Positions 9,551 through 17,061 of a DNA stretch of 64,000 bases are shown piece after piece (within the stretch, counting starts at the first letter, position 1; each line of letters opens with the position of its first letter). Position numbers and translations under genes: made by a program. Below the pieces are notes generated by a model. The model saw nothing but the letters and a program-made list of their open reading frames with translations. It was not told where the DNA came from and ran no database searches. The DNA comes from Metaruminococcus_A sp050943475 (GTDB lineage: Bacteria; Bacillota; Clostridia; Oscillospirales; Ruminococcaceae): the NCBI GenBank assembly GCA_050943475.1, contig JBMNPF010000009.1, positions 61,433 through 125,432 of the forward strand, read 5' to 3'.

Positions 9551-10405
9551 GTGGAGTTGTCCATTATCATCATCAACCACAATACAAGGGCGCTGACCGA
9601 ACAGACGGTTGAATCGGTGCTGCGGACTGTGCGGGAAACCGCCTATGAAATTGTTGTAGTGGATAATTCAAACGACCCCGGTGAGTATTTTCGGTCTTCT
9701 GACCCGCATGTAACGGTGCTGGAGGAAGTGGAAAACCACGGGTTTGGGCATGCCTGCAATCAGGGTGTGAAACAGGCGCAGGGAGAATACCTGCTGTTTT
9801 TGAATTCGGACACCATTGTTGGTGAACATGCAATCGATGAATCAGCTGCATACATCCGGCAGAACGAAAACATTGGGGCGCTCGGAATTCGCACCTATCT
9901 TACCAGCGGTCAGTTTGACGCCGGCTGCCGCCGCGGTTTTCCAACGCCGGCCGCTTCTCTTTATTATTTTCTGGGGTTGGATCAAAAGCATCCGGAATCC
10001 AGAAAGTACGGTGCTTACCACCAGACCTTTCTCCCGGAGGATCAGACTTCGGAGACCGATTGCGTTTCCGGCGCATATTTGATGATGCCCCATCATTTGT
10101 TCGATGAGCTCGGCGGTTTTGATGAAGATTTCTTCATGTACGGCGAGGACGTCGACCTTTGTTATCGCGTGAAACAACACGGCTATAAGGTTGTTTATTA
10201 TGCAGACGCACAGATTGTCCATCTCAAAGGGGAAAGCGGGCTTAAGGGCAAGTCAAAGGACATTATTTTCCACTTTCACAACGCCATGAAGCTGTTTTAC
10301 CGCAAACATTACCAAAAGAAATATTCTATTTTTGTCACCGCGGCGGTGTATCTTGGCATCTGGGCCAAGTACCGTCTTGCATTGCTGCGGCGGAAGAAAG
10401 GTTAA
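9551..10405 (+). CDS. Family 2 glycosyltransferase (WbbL-like)
   Basis: A 284-residue GT2 beginning ELSIIIINHNTRALTEQTVE, with FLNSDTIVG as the DXD-type motif near residue 86 and GGFDEDFFMYGEDVDLCYR near residue 190, a hallmark of COG1216 rhamnosyltransferases. A hydrophobic C-terminal stretch may bind the membrane. GTG 9551 is chosen because AGGAGG lies at 9535-9540; a longer in-frame start would overlap the previous gene. It is the last glycosyltransferase of the block. Confidence 0.9.
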   Translation: MELSIIIINHNTRALTEQTVESVLRTVRETAYEIVVVDNSNDPGEYFRSSDPHVTVLEEVENHGFGHACNQGVKQAQGEYLLFLNSDTIVGEHAIDESAAYIRQNENIGALGIRTYLTSGQFDAGCRRGFPTPAASLYYFLGLDQKHPESRKYGAYHQTFLPEDQTSETDCVSGAYLMMPHHLFDELGGFDEDFFMYGEDVDLCYRVKQHGYKVVYYADAQIVHLKGESGLKGKSKDIIFHFHNAMKLFYRKHYQKKYSIFVTAAVYLGIWAKYRLALLRRKKG

Positions 10406-10420
10406 TCAGGAGGTACTACA

Positions 10421-11344
10421 ATGGGAAAGGTTGCATTTCTGTTTTCCGGACAGGGCTCTCAGTATCCGGGCATGATGAAAGAATTTTACGAGACCTGTGC
10501 GGAAAGCAGGGCTGTTTTTGAAACGGCAGATCGCGTGCTTGGCCGCAGCATTTCAGAACTTTGCTTTTCGGGAACACAGGAGGAGCTGAACCTCACCGAA
10601 AATACCCAGCCGTGCGTCCTTACGGCAAATGTGGCGGCGTTGATGGCGCTGCTTGCCCATGGGGTAAAAGCGGATGTCACTGCCGGTTTTTCGCTTGGTG
10701 AATATGCGGCGCTGGTTTATGCGGGGGTGCTTCCGTTTGAGGAGGCAATTCGGCTTATCCAGATCCGTGCCAATGCCATGCAGGCGGCTGTTCCGGTTGG
10801 ACAGGGCGGTATGATTGCCGTAATGGGCAAAACTGCGGAAGAGGTCGATGCCCTTTGCGGTGAGGTCGATGGCTTTGTCAAAGGTGCGAATTACAACTGT
10901 CCGGGCCAGATTGTCGTTTCAGGCGATACTGCTGCGCTGGAGGCTTTGAAAGCCATTGGCGCAGAGCGCAAAATCAAGATGATTCCCCTTGCCTCCAGCG
11001 CACCGTTCCATTCCGAGCGGATGGCTCCTGCGGCGGAGGTTTTGCAGAAGGAGTTCGCAGAACTTGTTTTTGCAGCGCCCTCTGTTCCGGTGGTTATGAA
11101 TGTAGACGCCGAAGTGGAAACCGATCCGGAACAGATGAAACAAAAGCTGGTCCGCCAGGCAATGGCGCCGGTCTATTGGGAGAAAACCCTTTTAAAGATG
11201 CAGGAACAGGGCGTGGATACTTTTGTGGAAATTGGCCCGGGAAAAACTCTTTCCGGATTTGTGAAAAAGACCTGCAAAGGTTCTGTCATCCTGTGGGTGG
11301 AAAATGCGGCGACGCTGCAGGCTGCCCTGGACGTGTTAAAATAA
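10421..11344 (+). CDS. fabD: Malonyl-CoA:ACP transacylase
   Basis: A 307-residue acyltransferase. FLFSGQGSQYPGM at the start, nucleophile Ser91 in GFSLGEY, and catalytic His197 in APFHSERM are visible. FabD normally transfers malonyl from CoA to acyl carrier protein to start fatty acid synthesis. Two points are odd: the residue before the nucleophile is Phe instead of the common His (GHSLG), and no other fab gene is near; it is the last gene of a glycan operon, 15 bases after a glycosyltransferase and before a strong terminator. It could be the housekeeping FabD displaced from its usual cluster, or an acyl donor enzyme for glycan decoration. Confidence 0.92.
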   Translation: MGKVAFLFSGQGSQYPGMMKEFYETCAESRAVFETADRVLGRSISELCFSGTQEELNLTENTQPCVLTANVAALMALLAHGVKADVTAGFSLGEYAALVYAGVLPFEEAIRLIQIRANAMQAAVPVGQGGMIAVMGKTAEEVDALCGEVDGFVKGANYNCPGQIVVSGDTAALEALKAIGAERKIKMIPLASSAPFHSERMAPAAEVLQKEFAELVFAAPSVPVVMNVDAEVETDPEQMKQKLVRQAMAPVYWEKTLLKMQEQGVDTFVEIGPGKTLSGFVKKTCKGSVILWVENAATLQAALDVLK

Positions 11345-11384
11345 GTCGGACGAAAAGCATTTTTACTGCGTGTGAGCGGTTTGC

Positions 11385-11418
11385 AAGAAGCTGTGCCAAA
11401 GGGCACAGCTTCTTTTTT
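11385..11418 (+). terminator. Rho-independent terminator after fabD
   Basis: Thirteen-base perfect arms (11385-11397 and 11402-11414), AAAG loop, followed by a T-run. It closes the glycan operon. Confidence 0.92.
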
Positions 11419-11453
11419 CATTAGAGAAGAAAATAACGGGGGTGTAAAAAACA

Positions 11454-11613
11454 TTGCGGATGGTTGTTCCCGGCCGTATATAACCTTTTTGTGGAGTCCC
11501 CCCGTTTTGCGACATAAGATGTACCGTGCAGGGAGTTATGCTATTACTGCCCGCACCTTCCGGTAAAAACCGGAGGTTCCGCCGGTGAAAGCACCGGAAT
11601 GGAAGGGGGAACC
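11454..11613 (+). promoter_or_regulatory. Promoter and structured leader of the holin-endolysin cassette
   Basis: TTGCGG (11454-11459), 17-base spacer, TATATA (11477-11482). The leader contains CCGGT-AAAA-ACCGG at 11560-11573 and CCGGT-N5-ACCGG at 11582-11597. GGTTCC (11575-11580) is complementary to GGAACC (11608-11613) that overlaps the holin ribosome binding site, so the leader could hide or expose that site. Confidence 0.45.
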
Positions 11614-12054
11614 ATGGAACAGTTTTTTCATCAAATATCGCTGTGGATAGGGCTTGCAGGCGGATTTGTCGTCTGGCTGCTCGGCGGATGGGACGCTATG
11701 CTGATTGTCCTCACCGTCGTTGTTGGGTTGGATTACCTAATGGGCGTGCTCTGCTCCATCTACCGGCACAGGCTCTGCAGCGATATTGGCTATAAAGGCA
11801 TTGTAAAAAAAGTAGTTATTTTTATTATTGTGGCGGCAGCTTCGGCTGTACAGACCGCTGTGCAAAAGGATATTCCATTGCGTGAAATGGTCATTATGTT
11901 TTTCGTGACAAATGAGTGCATCTCCATTTTGGAACATGCTGCGCGGATGGGCATGCGGATTCCAGAACGCTTCAAACAAGTGCTTTTAAAACTGCGTGAC
12001 GGTGAAACGGAAAAATCGGATAAGGGGGATTCCAATGGAAAAACAGGGAATTGA
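11614..12054 (+). CDS. Phage-type holin (TcdE/phage_holin_4 family)
   Basis: A 146-residue membrane protein with about three hydrophobic segments. The stretch WDAMLIVLTVVVGLDYLMGV and SDIGYKGIVKKVVIFIIVAAAS match the TcdE / Phage_holin_4_1 family, as does the late segment NECISILEHAARMG. Such proteins form pores that release a cytoplasmic endolysin or a large toxin. ATG 11614 is preferred over 11599 because GGAAGGGGG lies just upstream. It overlaps the GH25 endolysin start by 20 bases, so the two are translated together. No capsid, tail or integrase genes are present. Confidence 0.85.
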   Translation: MEQFFHQISLWIGLAGGFVVWLLGGWDAMLIVLTVVVGLDYLMGVLCSIYRHRLCSDIGYKGIVKKVVIFIIVAAASAVQTAVQKDIPLREMVIMFFVTNECISILEHAARMGMRIPERFKQVLLKLRDGETEKSDKGDSNGKTGN

Positions 12055-13429
12055 CGTCTCAAAATGGCAGGGGGAAATCGACTGGCCGCGGGTGGCTGCA
12101 AGCGGCACCGCGTTTGCCATGGTGCGCGCAAGCTACGGCCGCGACAGTGAGGATCCCCGCTTCAAAGCCAATATAAGCGGTGCAGTGGCAAGCGGCTTGC
12201 CCTGCGGCGCTTATCATTATTGTTATGCGATGTCGGTTGAGGAAGCGAAAACTGAAGCCGAGTTTTTTCTTCGGACGGTGAAGGGGCAAAGACTGGAATA
12301 CCCATTGGCGTTGGATTTGGAGGATGCCTCTCTTGCACCGCTCGGCCGGGAAATGCTCACCGCAATTGCCAATGCCTTTCTTCAGGTGGTGGAGGAAGCG
12401 GGTTATTATGCCATGCTTTATGCAAATCGCAACTGGCTCAGCAACTATTTGGACGCAGAAGTGCTTGGCCGCTATGACCTGTGGCTTGCAAACTGGACCG
12501 AGAATCCAACCTACCCGGGAAGCTATGGCATGTGGCAGTACAGCAGCCAGGGGCGGATAGACGGCGTCAGCGGCAATGTTGACCGCGATGTTGCCTATAA
12601 AGACTATCCTCAAATCATAAAGGAATATGGGCTCAACCATCTGGAGGAAGCCGAAACGCCGGAGCCACCGTCGCCGCCGGAAGAGGAGCATGTCTATATT
12701 GTTCAGCCGGGCGACACCCTTTCCGGCATTGCCGAGCAGTTTGGTACAACGGCAGAGGTGCTGGCACAGCTCAACGGCATTCAAAACCCGAACCTGATTT
12801 ATGTTGGGCAGCGGATTGTCCTCCCGTCCGGTGAGGAAACGCCGCAGGTGTTCCGGCCGGGAGACAGCGTCAAAATTAAGCAAAGTGCAGTGCGCTATGC
12901 CACCGGGCAGACCATTCCGGATTGGGTGAAAGTCCGCACCGACACCATTCTCCAGGTATCTGGTGACAAGGCGCTGCTGAAAAATATTTATTCCTGGGTT
13001 TATCTGAGCGATTTGGAGCAGGCAGACGGCGAATCCGTGCCGTCTCCGTCCCCGTCGTCGGAGTTTACGGTAGGCGAGACGGTCGCCGTCAAACCAAGCG
13101 CGACCCATTATGCCACCGGGCAGGCCATTCCGGACTGGGTCAAAAGCCAGCCGGATACCATCCTGCAAATTTCCGGCAACCGGGCGCTGCTCAAAAACAT
13201 CTATTCTTGGGTGTTGCTGAGCGACTTGGAACCGTCTGCTGAAACGCCAACGCCGTTTGCCGTGGGCGATACTGTGAAAATTAAGCAGAGCACAGCCCAT
13301 TATGCCACCGGGCAGGCCATTCCGGATTGGGTCAAAGGCCGGCCGGATACCATTCTTCAAATTTCCGGCGACCGGGCGCTGCTCAAATCCATTTATTCCT
13401 GGGTACTGTTGAGCGATTTGGAACGCTGA
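12035..13429 (+). CDS. GH25 lysozyme with LysM and three C-terminal repeats (endolysin-like)
   Basis: A 464-residue enzyme. Residues 1-195 form a GH25 muramidase domain (GIDVSKWQGEIDW at the start, ALDLEDA with the catalytic acids, MWQYSSQG near the end). Residues 218-265 are a LysM domain (VQPGDTLSGIAEQFG, LNGIQNPNLIYVGQ). Residues 273-464 are three near-identical repeats. There is no signal peptide, as expected for an endolysin exported by the overlapping holin gene. It cleaves the beta-1,4 bond between MurNAc and GlcNAc. ATG 12035 is preceded by AAGGGGGA. Confidence 0.93.
   Translation: MEKQGIDVSKWQGEIDWPRVAASGTAFAMVRASYGRDSEDPRFKANISGAVASGLPCGAYHYCYAMSVEEAKTEAEFFLRTVKGQRLEYPLALDLEDASLAPLGREMLTAIANAFLQVVEEAGYYAMLYANRNWLSNYLDAEVLGRYDLWLANWTENPTYPGSYGMWQYSSQGRIDGVSGNVDRDVAYKDYPQIIKEYGLNHLEEAETPEPPSPPEEEHVYIVQPGDTLSGIAEQFGTTAEVLAQLNGIQNPNLIYVGQRIVLPSGEETPQVFRPGDSVKIKQSAVRYATGQTIPDWVKVRTDTILQVSGDKALLKNIYSWVYLSDLEQADGESVPSPSPSSEFTVGETVAVKPSATHYATGQAIPDWVKSQPDTILQISGNRALLKNIYSWVLLSDLEPSAETPTPFAVGDTVKIKQSTAHYATGQAIPDWVKGRPDTILQISGDRALLKSIYSWVLLSDLER
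12851..13426 (+). repeat. Three tandem coding repeats in the GH25 endolysin
   Basis: Units start at 12851, 13064 and 13256, each about 57 codons, joined by Pro/Ser/Thr-rich linkers. Each holds HYATGQ-IPDWVK (RYATGQ in the first), DTILQ(V/I)SG and YSW(V)-LLSDLE. They look like SH3b-related cell wall binding modules. Confidence 0.85.
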
Positions 13430-13476
13430 GCGTAAATGCATCAGGCGAAATATGCGGTACAATTTCTGAAACCGGT

Positions 13477-13499
13477 GCCCGCAACCAACAGTTGCGGGC
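13477..13499 (+). terminator. Hairpin after the GH25 gene
   Basis: GCCCGCAAC / GTTGCGGGC with a 5-base loop, followed by only a short T-stretch (TTG). Plausible but weak terminator 48 bases after the stop. Confidence 0.5.
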
Positions 13500-13581
13500 T
13501 TGAAAAGCAGAATTGGTAGCGCAACTGGGGGAGTTTCGGTTATAATTGTGCCATGAACCAGAATAGAAAGGACTTGGGACA

Positions 13582-14049
13582 ATGAACATTGAAATTGCCA
13601 ACCGGCTTGTGAAATTACGGAAGGAAAATGGGCTTTCCCAGGAAGAGCTGGCCGCAAAAATCGGCATTAGCAGACAGGCGGTCTCCAAATGGGAACGCGC
13701 CGAAGCAAGCCCGGATACCGACAATCTCATCCTGCTCGCCCGCCTTTACGGCATTAGTCTGGATGCCTTGCTTGCCACCGAGGAGGAGATTCTGCCGCCT
13801 CAGGCGGAATCAGAGGGTAGAGAGGATCCTTGTACCGGGTGCGACGGCTTCCCCAGGGAATGCCACGGCTGCTCCAAAAAATCCGGACGAAGGCTGAGCT
13901 TTTGGGCCGCGTTTCCCTACCCGATTGTAGTGGCGATTGTTTACCTGCTGCTCGGCTTCCTCGGCGGGTGGTGGCACCCCGGCTGGCTTGTTTTTTTGAC
14001 GGTACCGGTGTATTACTGCCTGGTCAGCGCGCTGTCTGGAAAAGAATAA
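13582..14049 (+). CDS. XRE-family regulator with C-terminal membrane segments
   Basis: A 155-residue protein. Residues 1-65 are a Cro/CI-type helix-turn-helix (LVKLRKENGLSQEELAAKIG, SRQAVSKWER). A Cys-containing patch follows (CTGCDGFPRECHGC), which could bind metal or sense redox, and residues 105-150 form two hydrophobic segments, predicting a membrane-bound regulator. This architecture is common in Clostridia, but the signal is unknown. AGAAAGGA lies upstream, and TATAAT occurs at 13541-13546. It is closed by the terminator at 14054. Confidence 0.85.
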   Translation: MNIEIANRLVKLRKENGLSQEELAAKIGISRQAVSKWERAEASPDTDNLILLARLYGISLDALLATEEEILPPQAESEGREDPCTGCDGFPRECHGCSKKSGRRLSFWAAFPYPIVVAIVYLLLGFLGGWWHPGWLVFLTVPVYYCLVSALSGKE

Positions 14050-14053
14050 AAAG

Positions 14054-14088
14054 GAGGGCCGGATGTTACATCCGGCCCTCTGCTTTTT
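14054..14088. terminator. Terminator between the XRE gene and a convergent reading frame
   Basis: GAGGGCCGGATG / CATCCGGCCCTC with a TTA loop and T-rich flank CTTTTTG on the plus side. It also reads as a terminator for minus-strand transcripts (TTTTTATTC). Confidence 0.88.
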
Positions 14089-14395
14089 GTTTCAGAGTAT
14101 GAAGAATGTTTCGAAACCTGCTCTTGATATGCGCATTTCGGGCAGCGATACCGAATCCGAGGCAGACAAGCGACAACGACAGGCAGATAAACAGATAACC
14201 TGCAAAAACAGCGTCTACGTTCAATAAACCAATCATACGGTCTTTCGTTTGACAGCGGAGAAACTGCATGACAAAGGGGAGCAGGGCCAACCCGACCGCG
14301 AGCGGAAGGTAGGGCTTGGTTTGAAAAAGCCAAAAAAGAAACAGGCAAAGGCGCCAACGCTCAATCGCCCAATCATAAAAAGGAACCGCAGGCAT
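14066..14395 (-). CDS. Possible small membrane protein
   Basis: A 109-codon frame with two clear hydrophobic segments (YLPLAVGLALLPFVMQFL and GYLFICLSLSLVCLGFGI) and a basic C-terminus, the pattern of small transporter-associated or stress membrane proteins. I do not recognise a family. Its first codons lie inside the terminator of the upstream gene and no good ribosome binding site is visible, so the real start is probably internal or the gene is decayed. A hydrophobic stretch in the adjacent frame around 14300-14370 hints at an old frameshift. Confidence 0.35.
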   Translation of the reverse strand: MPAVPFYDWAIERWRLCLFLFWLFQTKPYLPLAVGLALLPFVMQFLRCQTKDRMIGLLNVDAVFAGYLFICLSLSLVCLGFGIAARNAHIKSRFRNILHTLKQKAEGRM

Positions 14396-14411
14396 TGCCT
14401 GCGGTTCCTTT
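14376..14411 (-). terminator. Terminator of the UroD-like gene
   Basis: Fifteen-base arms (AAAGGAACCGCAGGC and complement) with a 3-base loop and a minus-strand TTTTTATG tail, 21 bases after the stop. Confidence 0.9.
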
Positions 14412-14432
14412 GGGTGTGTATGCAGAGAAGCG

Positions 14433-15671
14433 TTATTTGTAATTTTTTACGAGCTCCATTGCAATCTTTTCCCACTTGACCAGGTTTTGCGGATTGTAGG
14501 AAACCGTGCTGATGTCCTTGAGCACAATGTCGCAGGAGGTGCCGTTGCGATAGCAAGCGTCAAGGGTGCGCATCAACTCCTTGCGGACCACCTCTTCATC
14601 CAGCTCTTTGGTTGCAACATTGGTCGGGCTCGGCTTGTTTGCCATGACGTATTTCTTTCCAATGTTCTCCGCCGCTACATCAACATCCGCCCATGGGGTA
14701 ACCGTAATCTTCCGCAGATTCGGAATCTGCTCTACAATGTCAATCATGTTGTGGAGCGGCTCGCAGCAGCCGTAATAAACCAGGCCAAACGGCTCCATTG
14801 CCTTTTTCATGTACTGGATGTCAAACTCCTCCCGCATCGCCGGGGAAACCGAGGAAAAGACCTGCGCCGCACCGCGGCCCCATACGTCTTTGGCGGTAAA
14901 ATGCTCGCCGTCAAAATTCTTGGAGGGCAGGTCGTCGCTGTACGCGGCGGTGCTGTGCACCGTCACCTGGTTGCCCTCAAACAGGTTGAGCTCCTCAAAC
15001 TGGCGCACCTTGTCCAGGTAAATATCGGTCAGTTTGGAAGCGACCGCATGCATGAATTCCGGCCGCATGGCAAGGTCCATCAGCAGGTTTTCCACACCGT
15101 GCCACTCGGCAATGTCGTCCCAGGTGGTGTCAAAAACCCAGCGGTTTCCGGTGAGTTTGACCGGTATGATGTCTCCGATGATATTCGCCACCAGATCATA
15201 CCGCTTTTCAGACGCTTCCTTGTCATAGGTAATGGTGTCGTTGTGAAGCCGTTCCAGGAAGGATTCGTCCTCCATCTGGTCCACAAAGGAATGGGCGACA
15301 ATGTGGTTGGTCTCGTCCGATTTCAGTGTATTCTCAACAACATCTACGCCAATCCCCGCCGAATGGAACACCTTTTCAATGCCAAAATACGGCGGGATGA
15401 TCATATCCGCCGGAAAATGGTTCCACTGGTAAAGGGTTTGGCGCATCCGCTGTTCAATGGTGCGCAGATAGGGGTCGGTGCAGTGCAGGTCCAGTTCGCC
15501 GTCGGTGTTGAGCTCGTTCCATGGCAGCTCGTCAATCAGTACCACCGGGCGGATCATGTGCAGGTCGTTCACCGCTTTATGTAAAATTTTGTTCTGGTAG
15601 TTCCGGTCGTCATTCGCGGCAATGGCGTAACGTCCCGCGAGTTCGCGCAGAATTCGGATATCGTCCAACAT
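14433..15671 (-). CDS. Uroporphyrinogen decarboxylase-like (URO-D/MtaA fold) protein
   Basis: A 412-residue protein. The later half, with VYYGCCEPLHNMID and KITVTPWADVDVAAE, is typical of URO-D-like proteins that are abundant in gut Clostridia next to AraC-type regulators. These are related to corrinoid methyltransferases (MtaA/MtbA) more than to heme biosynthesis, and no heme genes occur here. Substrate unknown; a role in a methyl-transfer or sugar-linked catabolic route is inference. The ATG at 15671 is chosen because GGGAG lies 6 bases upstream. It is divergent from the AraC regulator at 15845. Confidence 0.8.
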   Translation of the reverse strand: MLDDIRILRELAGRYAIAANDDRNYQNKILHKAVNDLHMIRPVVLIDELPWNELNTDGELDLHCTDPYLRTIEQRMRQTLYQWNHFPADMIIPPYFGIEKVFHSAGIGVDVVENTLKSDETNHIVAHSFVDQMEDESFLERLHNDTITYDKEASEKRYDLVANIIGDIIPVKLTGNRWVFDTTWDDIAEWHGVENLLMDLAMRPEFMHAVASKLTDIYLDKVRQFEELNLFEGNQVTVHSTAAYSDDLPSKNFDGEHFTAKDVWGRGAAQVFSSVSPAMREEFDIQYMKKAMEPFGLVYYGCCEPLHNMIDIVEQIPNLRKITVTPWADVDVAAENIGKKYVMANKPSPTNVATKELDEEVVRKELMRTLDACYRNGTSCDIVLKDISTVSYNPQNLVKWEKIAMELVKNYK

Positions 15672-15773
15672 AAAAACACTCCCATTTAGCGTATTGTCTT
15701 TATTATAAAACAAATACCGTTGAACAGGTATTCGCTTTTTTGCCCTGTTTTGGTATAATATTGCGCTTTTTGG

Positions 15774-15802
15774 TTGACCAAACTGCTTGATTTGCCTATA
15801 AT
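15774..15802 (+). promoter_or_regulatory. Promoter of the AraC gene with a dyad on the -35
   Basis: TTGACC (15774-15779), 17 bases, TATAAT (15797-15802). The -35 lies within TTGGTTGACCAA (15771-15782), a 5-2-5 dyad, in the region shared with the divergent UroD-like gene. A regulator bound there would cover the -35. Confidence 0.6.
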
Positions 15803-15844
15803 AAAAAGAAAAAGGTATGAAGTTGCTTTTGGGGGAGGTGCGGT

Positions 15845-16693
15845 ATGGAAGGCTGGGAGCGGTTCAGGGGATTTCGGCGGTTTGTCCCGCCGTCCCGCTT
15901 TGCGCAGGAATTTCTCTTTTTTTCGGACGCCCTTGGACTGATGGAAGGCCCGGAGCTGCATATCCGGCGGGAGAATTTCAATAATTATATTGTTATGCTG
16001 GTCGCAGAAGGGACGCTCCATGTGGAACAGCATGGGCGGCGTCTGACGCTTGGCAGGGGTCAGGGGGTGCTGCTGCATCTGGAACCGTTCCACGAATACT
16101 ATGCCGACGAAAAGGACCCCTGTACCATCCTTTGGATGCACATGAACGGCAAAGGCTGTCCGCCTTTAATGGCGGAGCTTCAAAAACTGTCCCCTTTCCC
16201 CGCTGTAATTGACGCAGAAACGGTTTATCCTTTCTTTGCAGAATGCTTTGATGCACTTCTCCGCCATGCAGAGCACCCGGAACTTACCGTTTCCAGTACA
16301 ATTTACGAGGTGATTCTCGCCATTATGGGGCGGCAGATGCATGGGCCGGACAACCTTGCAGTGGTGCCGCGGGAACTTTTCCTGGGCCGGGTAGACGGCT
16401 ACATCAGTGAGCATATCTGCGAGCCGATTGCTTTGGACGCACTGGCGGGTGCGGTCAACATGAGCAAATACTATTTCTGCCGCCGTTTTAAAGAAGAATC
16501 CGGCCTGACGCCGATGCAGTATGTGGTACGCAAAAAGGTGGATGCCTCCAAATATTTTCTTCAATACACCGCCGAGCCCATCCAGCTCATCGCGGAACGG
16601 TTCAGTTTTACCGATCAAAGCCATTATGCCAAGTTGTTCAAACGTCACACCGGCATGTCGCCCAAGGCCTACCGGAATAAAGGGCAGAACTGA
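15845..16693 (+). CDS. AraC-family transcriptional regulator
   Basis: A 282-residue regulator. Residues 30-150 form a cupin-like sensor (LHIRRENFNNYIVMLVAEG, LLHLEPFHEYYADE), and residues 180-280 the double helix-turn-helix (LDALAGAVNMSKYYFCRRFKEE and IAERFSFTDQSHYAKLFKRHTG). It is divergent from the UroD-like gene and probably controls it in response to a small ligand. The ATG has GGGGGAGG upstream. Confidence 0.92.
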   Translation: MEGWERFRGFRRFVPPSRFAQEFLFFSDALGLMEGPELHIRRENFNNYIVMLVAEGTLHVEQHGRRLTLGRGQGVLLHLEPFHEYYADEKDPCTILWMHMNGKGCPPLMAELQKLSPFPAVIDAETVYPFFAECFDALLRHAEHPELTVSSTIYEVILAIMGRQMHGPDNLAVVPRELFLGRVDGYISEHICEPIALDALAGAVNMSKYYFCRRFKEESGLTPMQYVVRKKVDASKYFLQYTAEPIQLIAERFSFTDQSHYAKLFKRHTGMSPKAYRNKGQN

Positions 16694-17003
16694 CCGGCGG
16701 ATACCAGCAGCTGCAAATGTATGACAGCCTGCGACTTTACCCGGTTCACGCGGTTTGGCCCGCATATCCCTCCTTTTGAACATTCTAGACCGCTTTTGCT
16801 TCACCCACTATGTTTTTAAGGATGCGTTGAGCCGCAGAAAATGTTGTACGAATCTGTTTGGAGTTGGATTGAATGCTTCTCCGAAGATATTCTGAAGGAT
16901 GCAGGACAGCAAAGCGGATAAAAAACTATGGGCATACCGATTTTGAAAGCTGTGCCGTAAGGTCAGATGATTGAAGCGGGGGCGATAATGCCGACAGCGG
17001 GGC
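16694..17003. other. Intergenic region, nothing recognised
   Basis: No coding frame with a credible start, no long inverted repeat and no recognisable RNA. It separates the AraC gene from the ABC-F promoter. Confidence 0.6.
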
Positions 17004-17032
17004 TTGACGAATCCCTGCCAGAATGCTATGAT
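17004..17032 (+). promoter_or_regulatory. Sigma-A promoter of the ABC-F leader
   Basis: TTGACG (17004-17009), a 17-base spacer, extended -10 TG at 17024-17025 and TATGAT (17027-17032). Transcription should start near 17039, leaving a leader of about 255 bases before the ABC-F start codon. Confidence 0.85.
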
Positions 17033-17061
17033 AAAGCCAATCCAGCAAAAAGGGGGCCAAA

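Noticed and set aside
11551..11613. Holin leader considered as a known riboswitch (c-di-GMP or other)
   Set aside because: The conserved cores of those classes are absent; only simple CCGGT hairpins are present.
12059..13657. Long minus-strand frame (532 codons) opposite the GH25 endolysin
   Set aside because: It mirrors the repeat structure of the real gene and has no start signal; no recognisable domain.
14487..15584. Long plus-strand frame (365 codons) opposite the UroD-like gene
   Set aside because: It is antisense to a gene with clear family motifs, ribosome binding site and terminator; composition is typical of a shadow frame.
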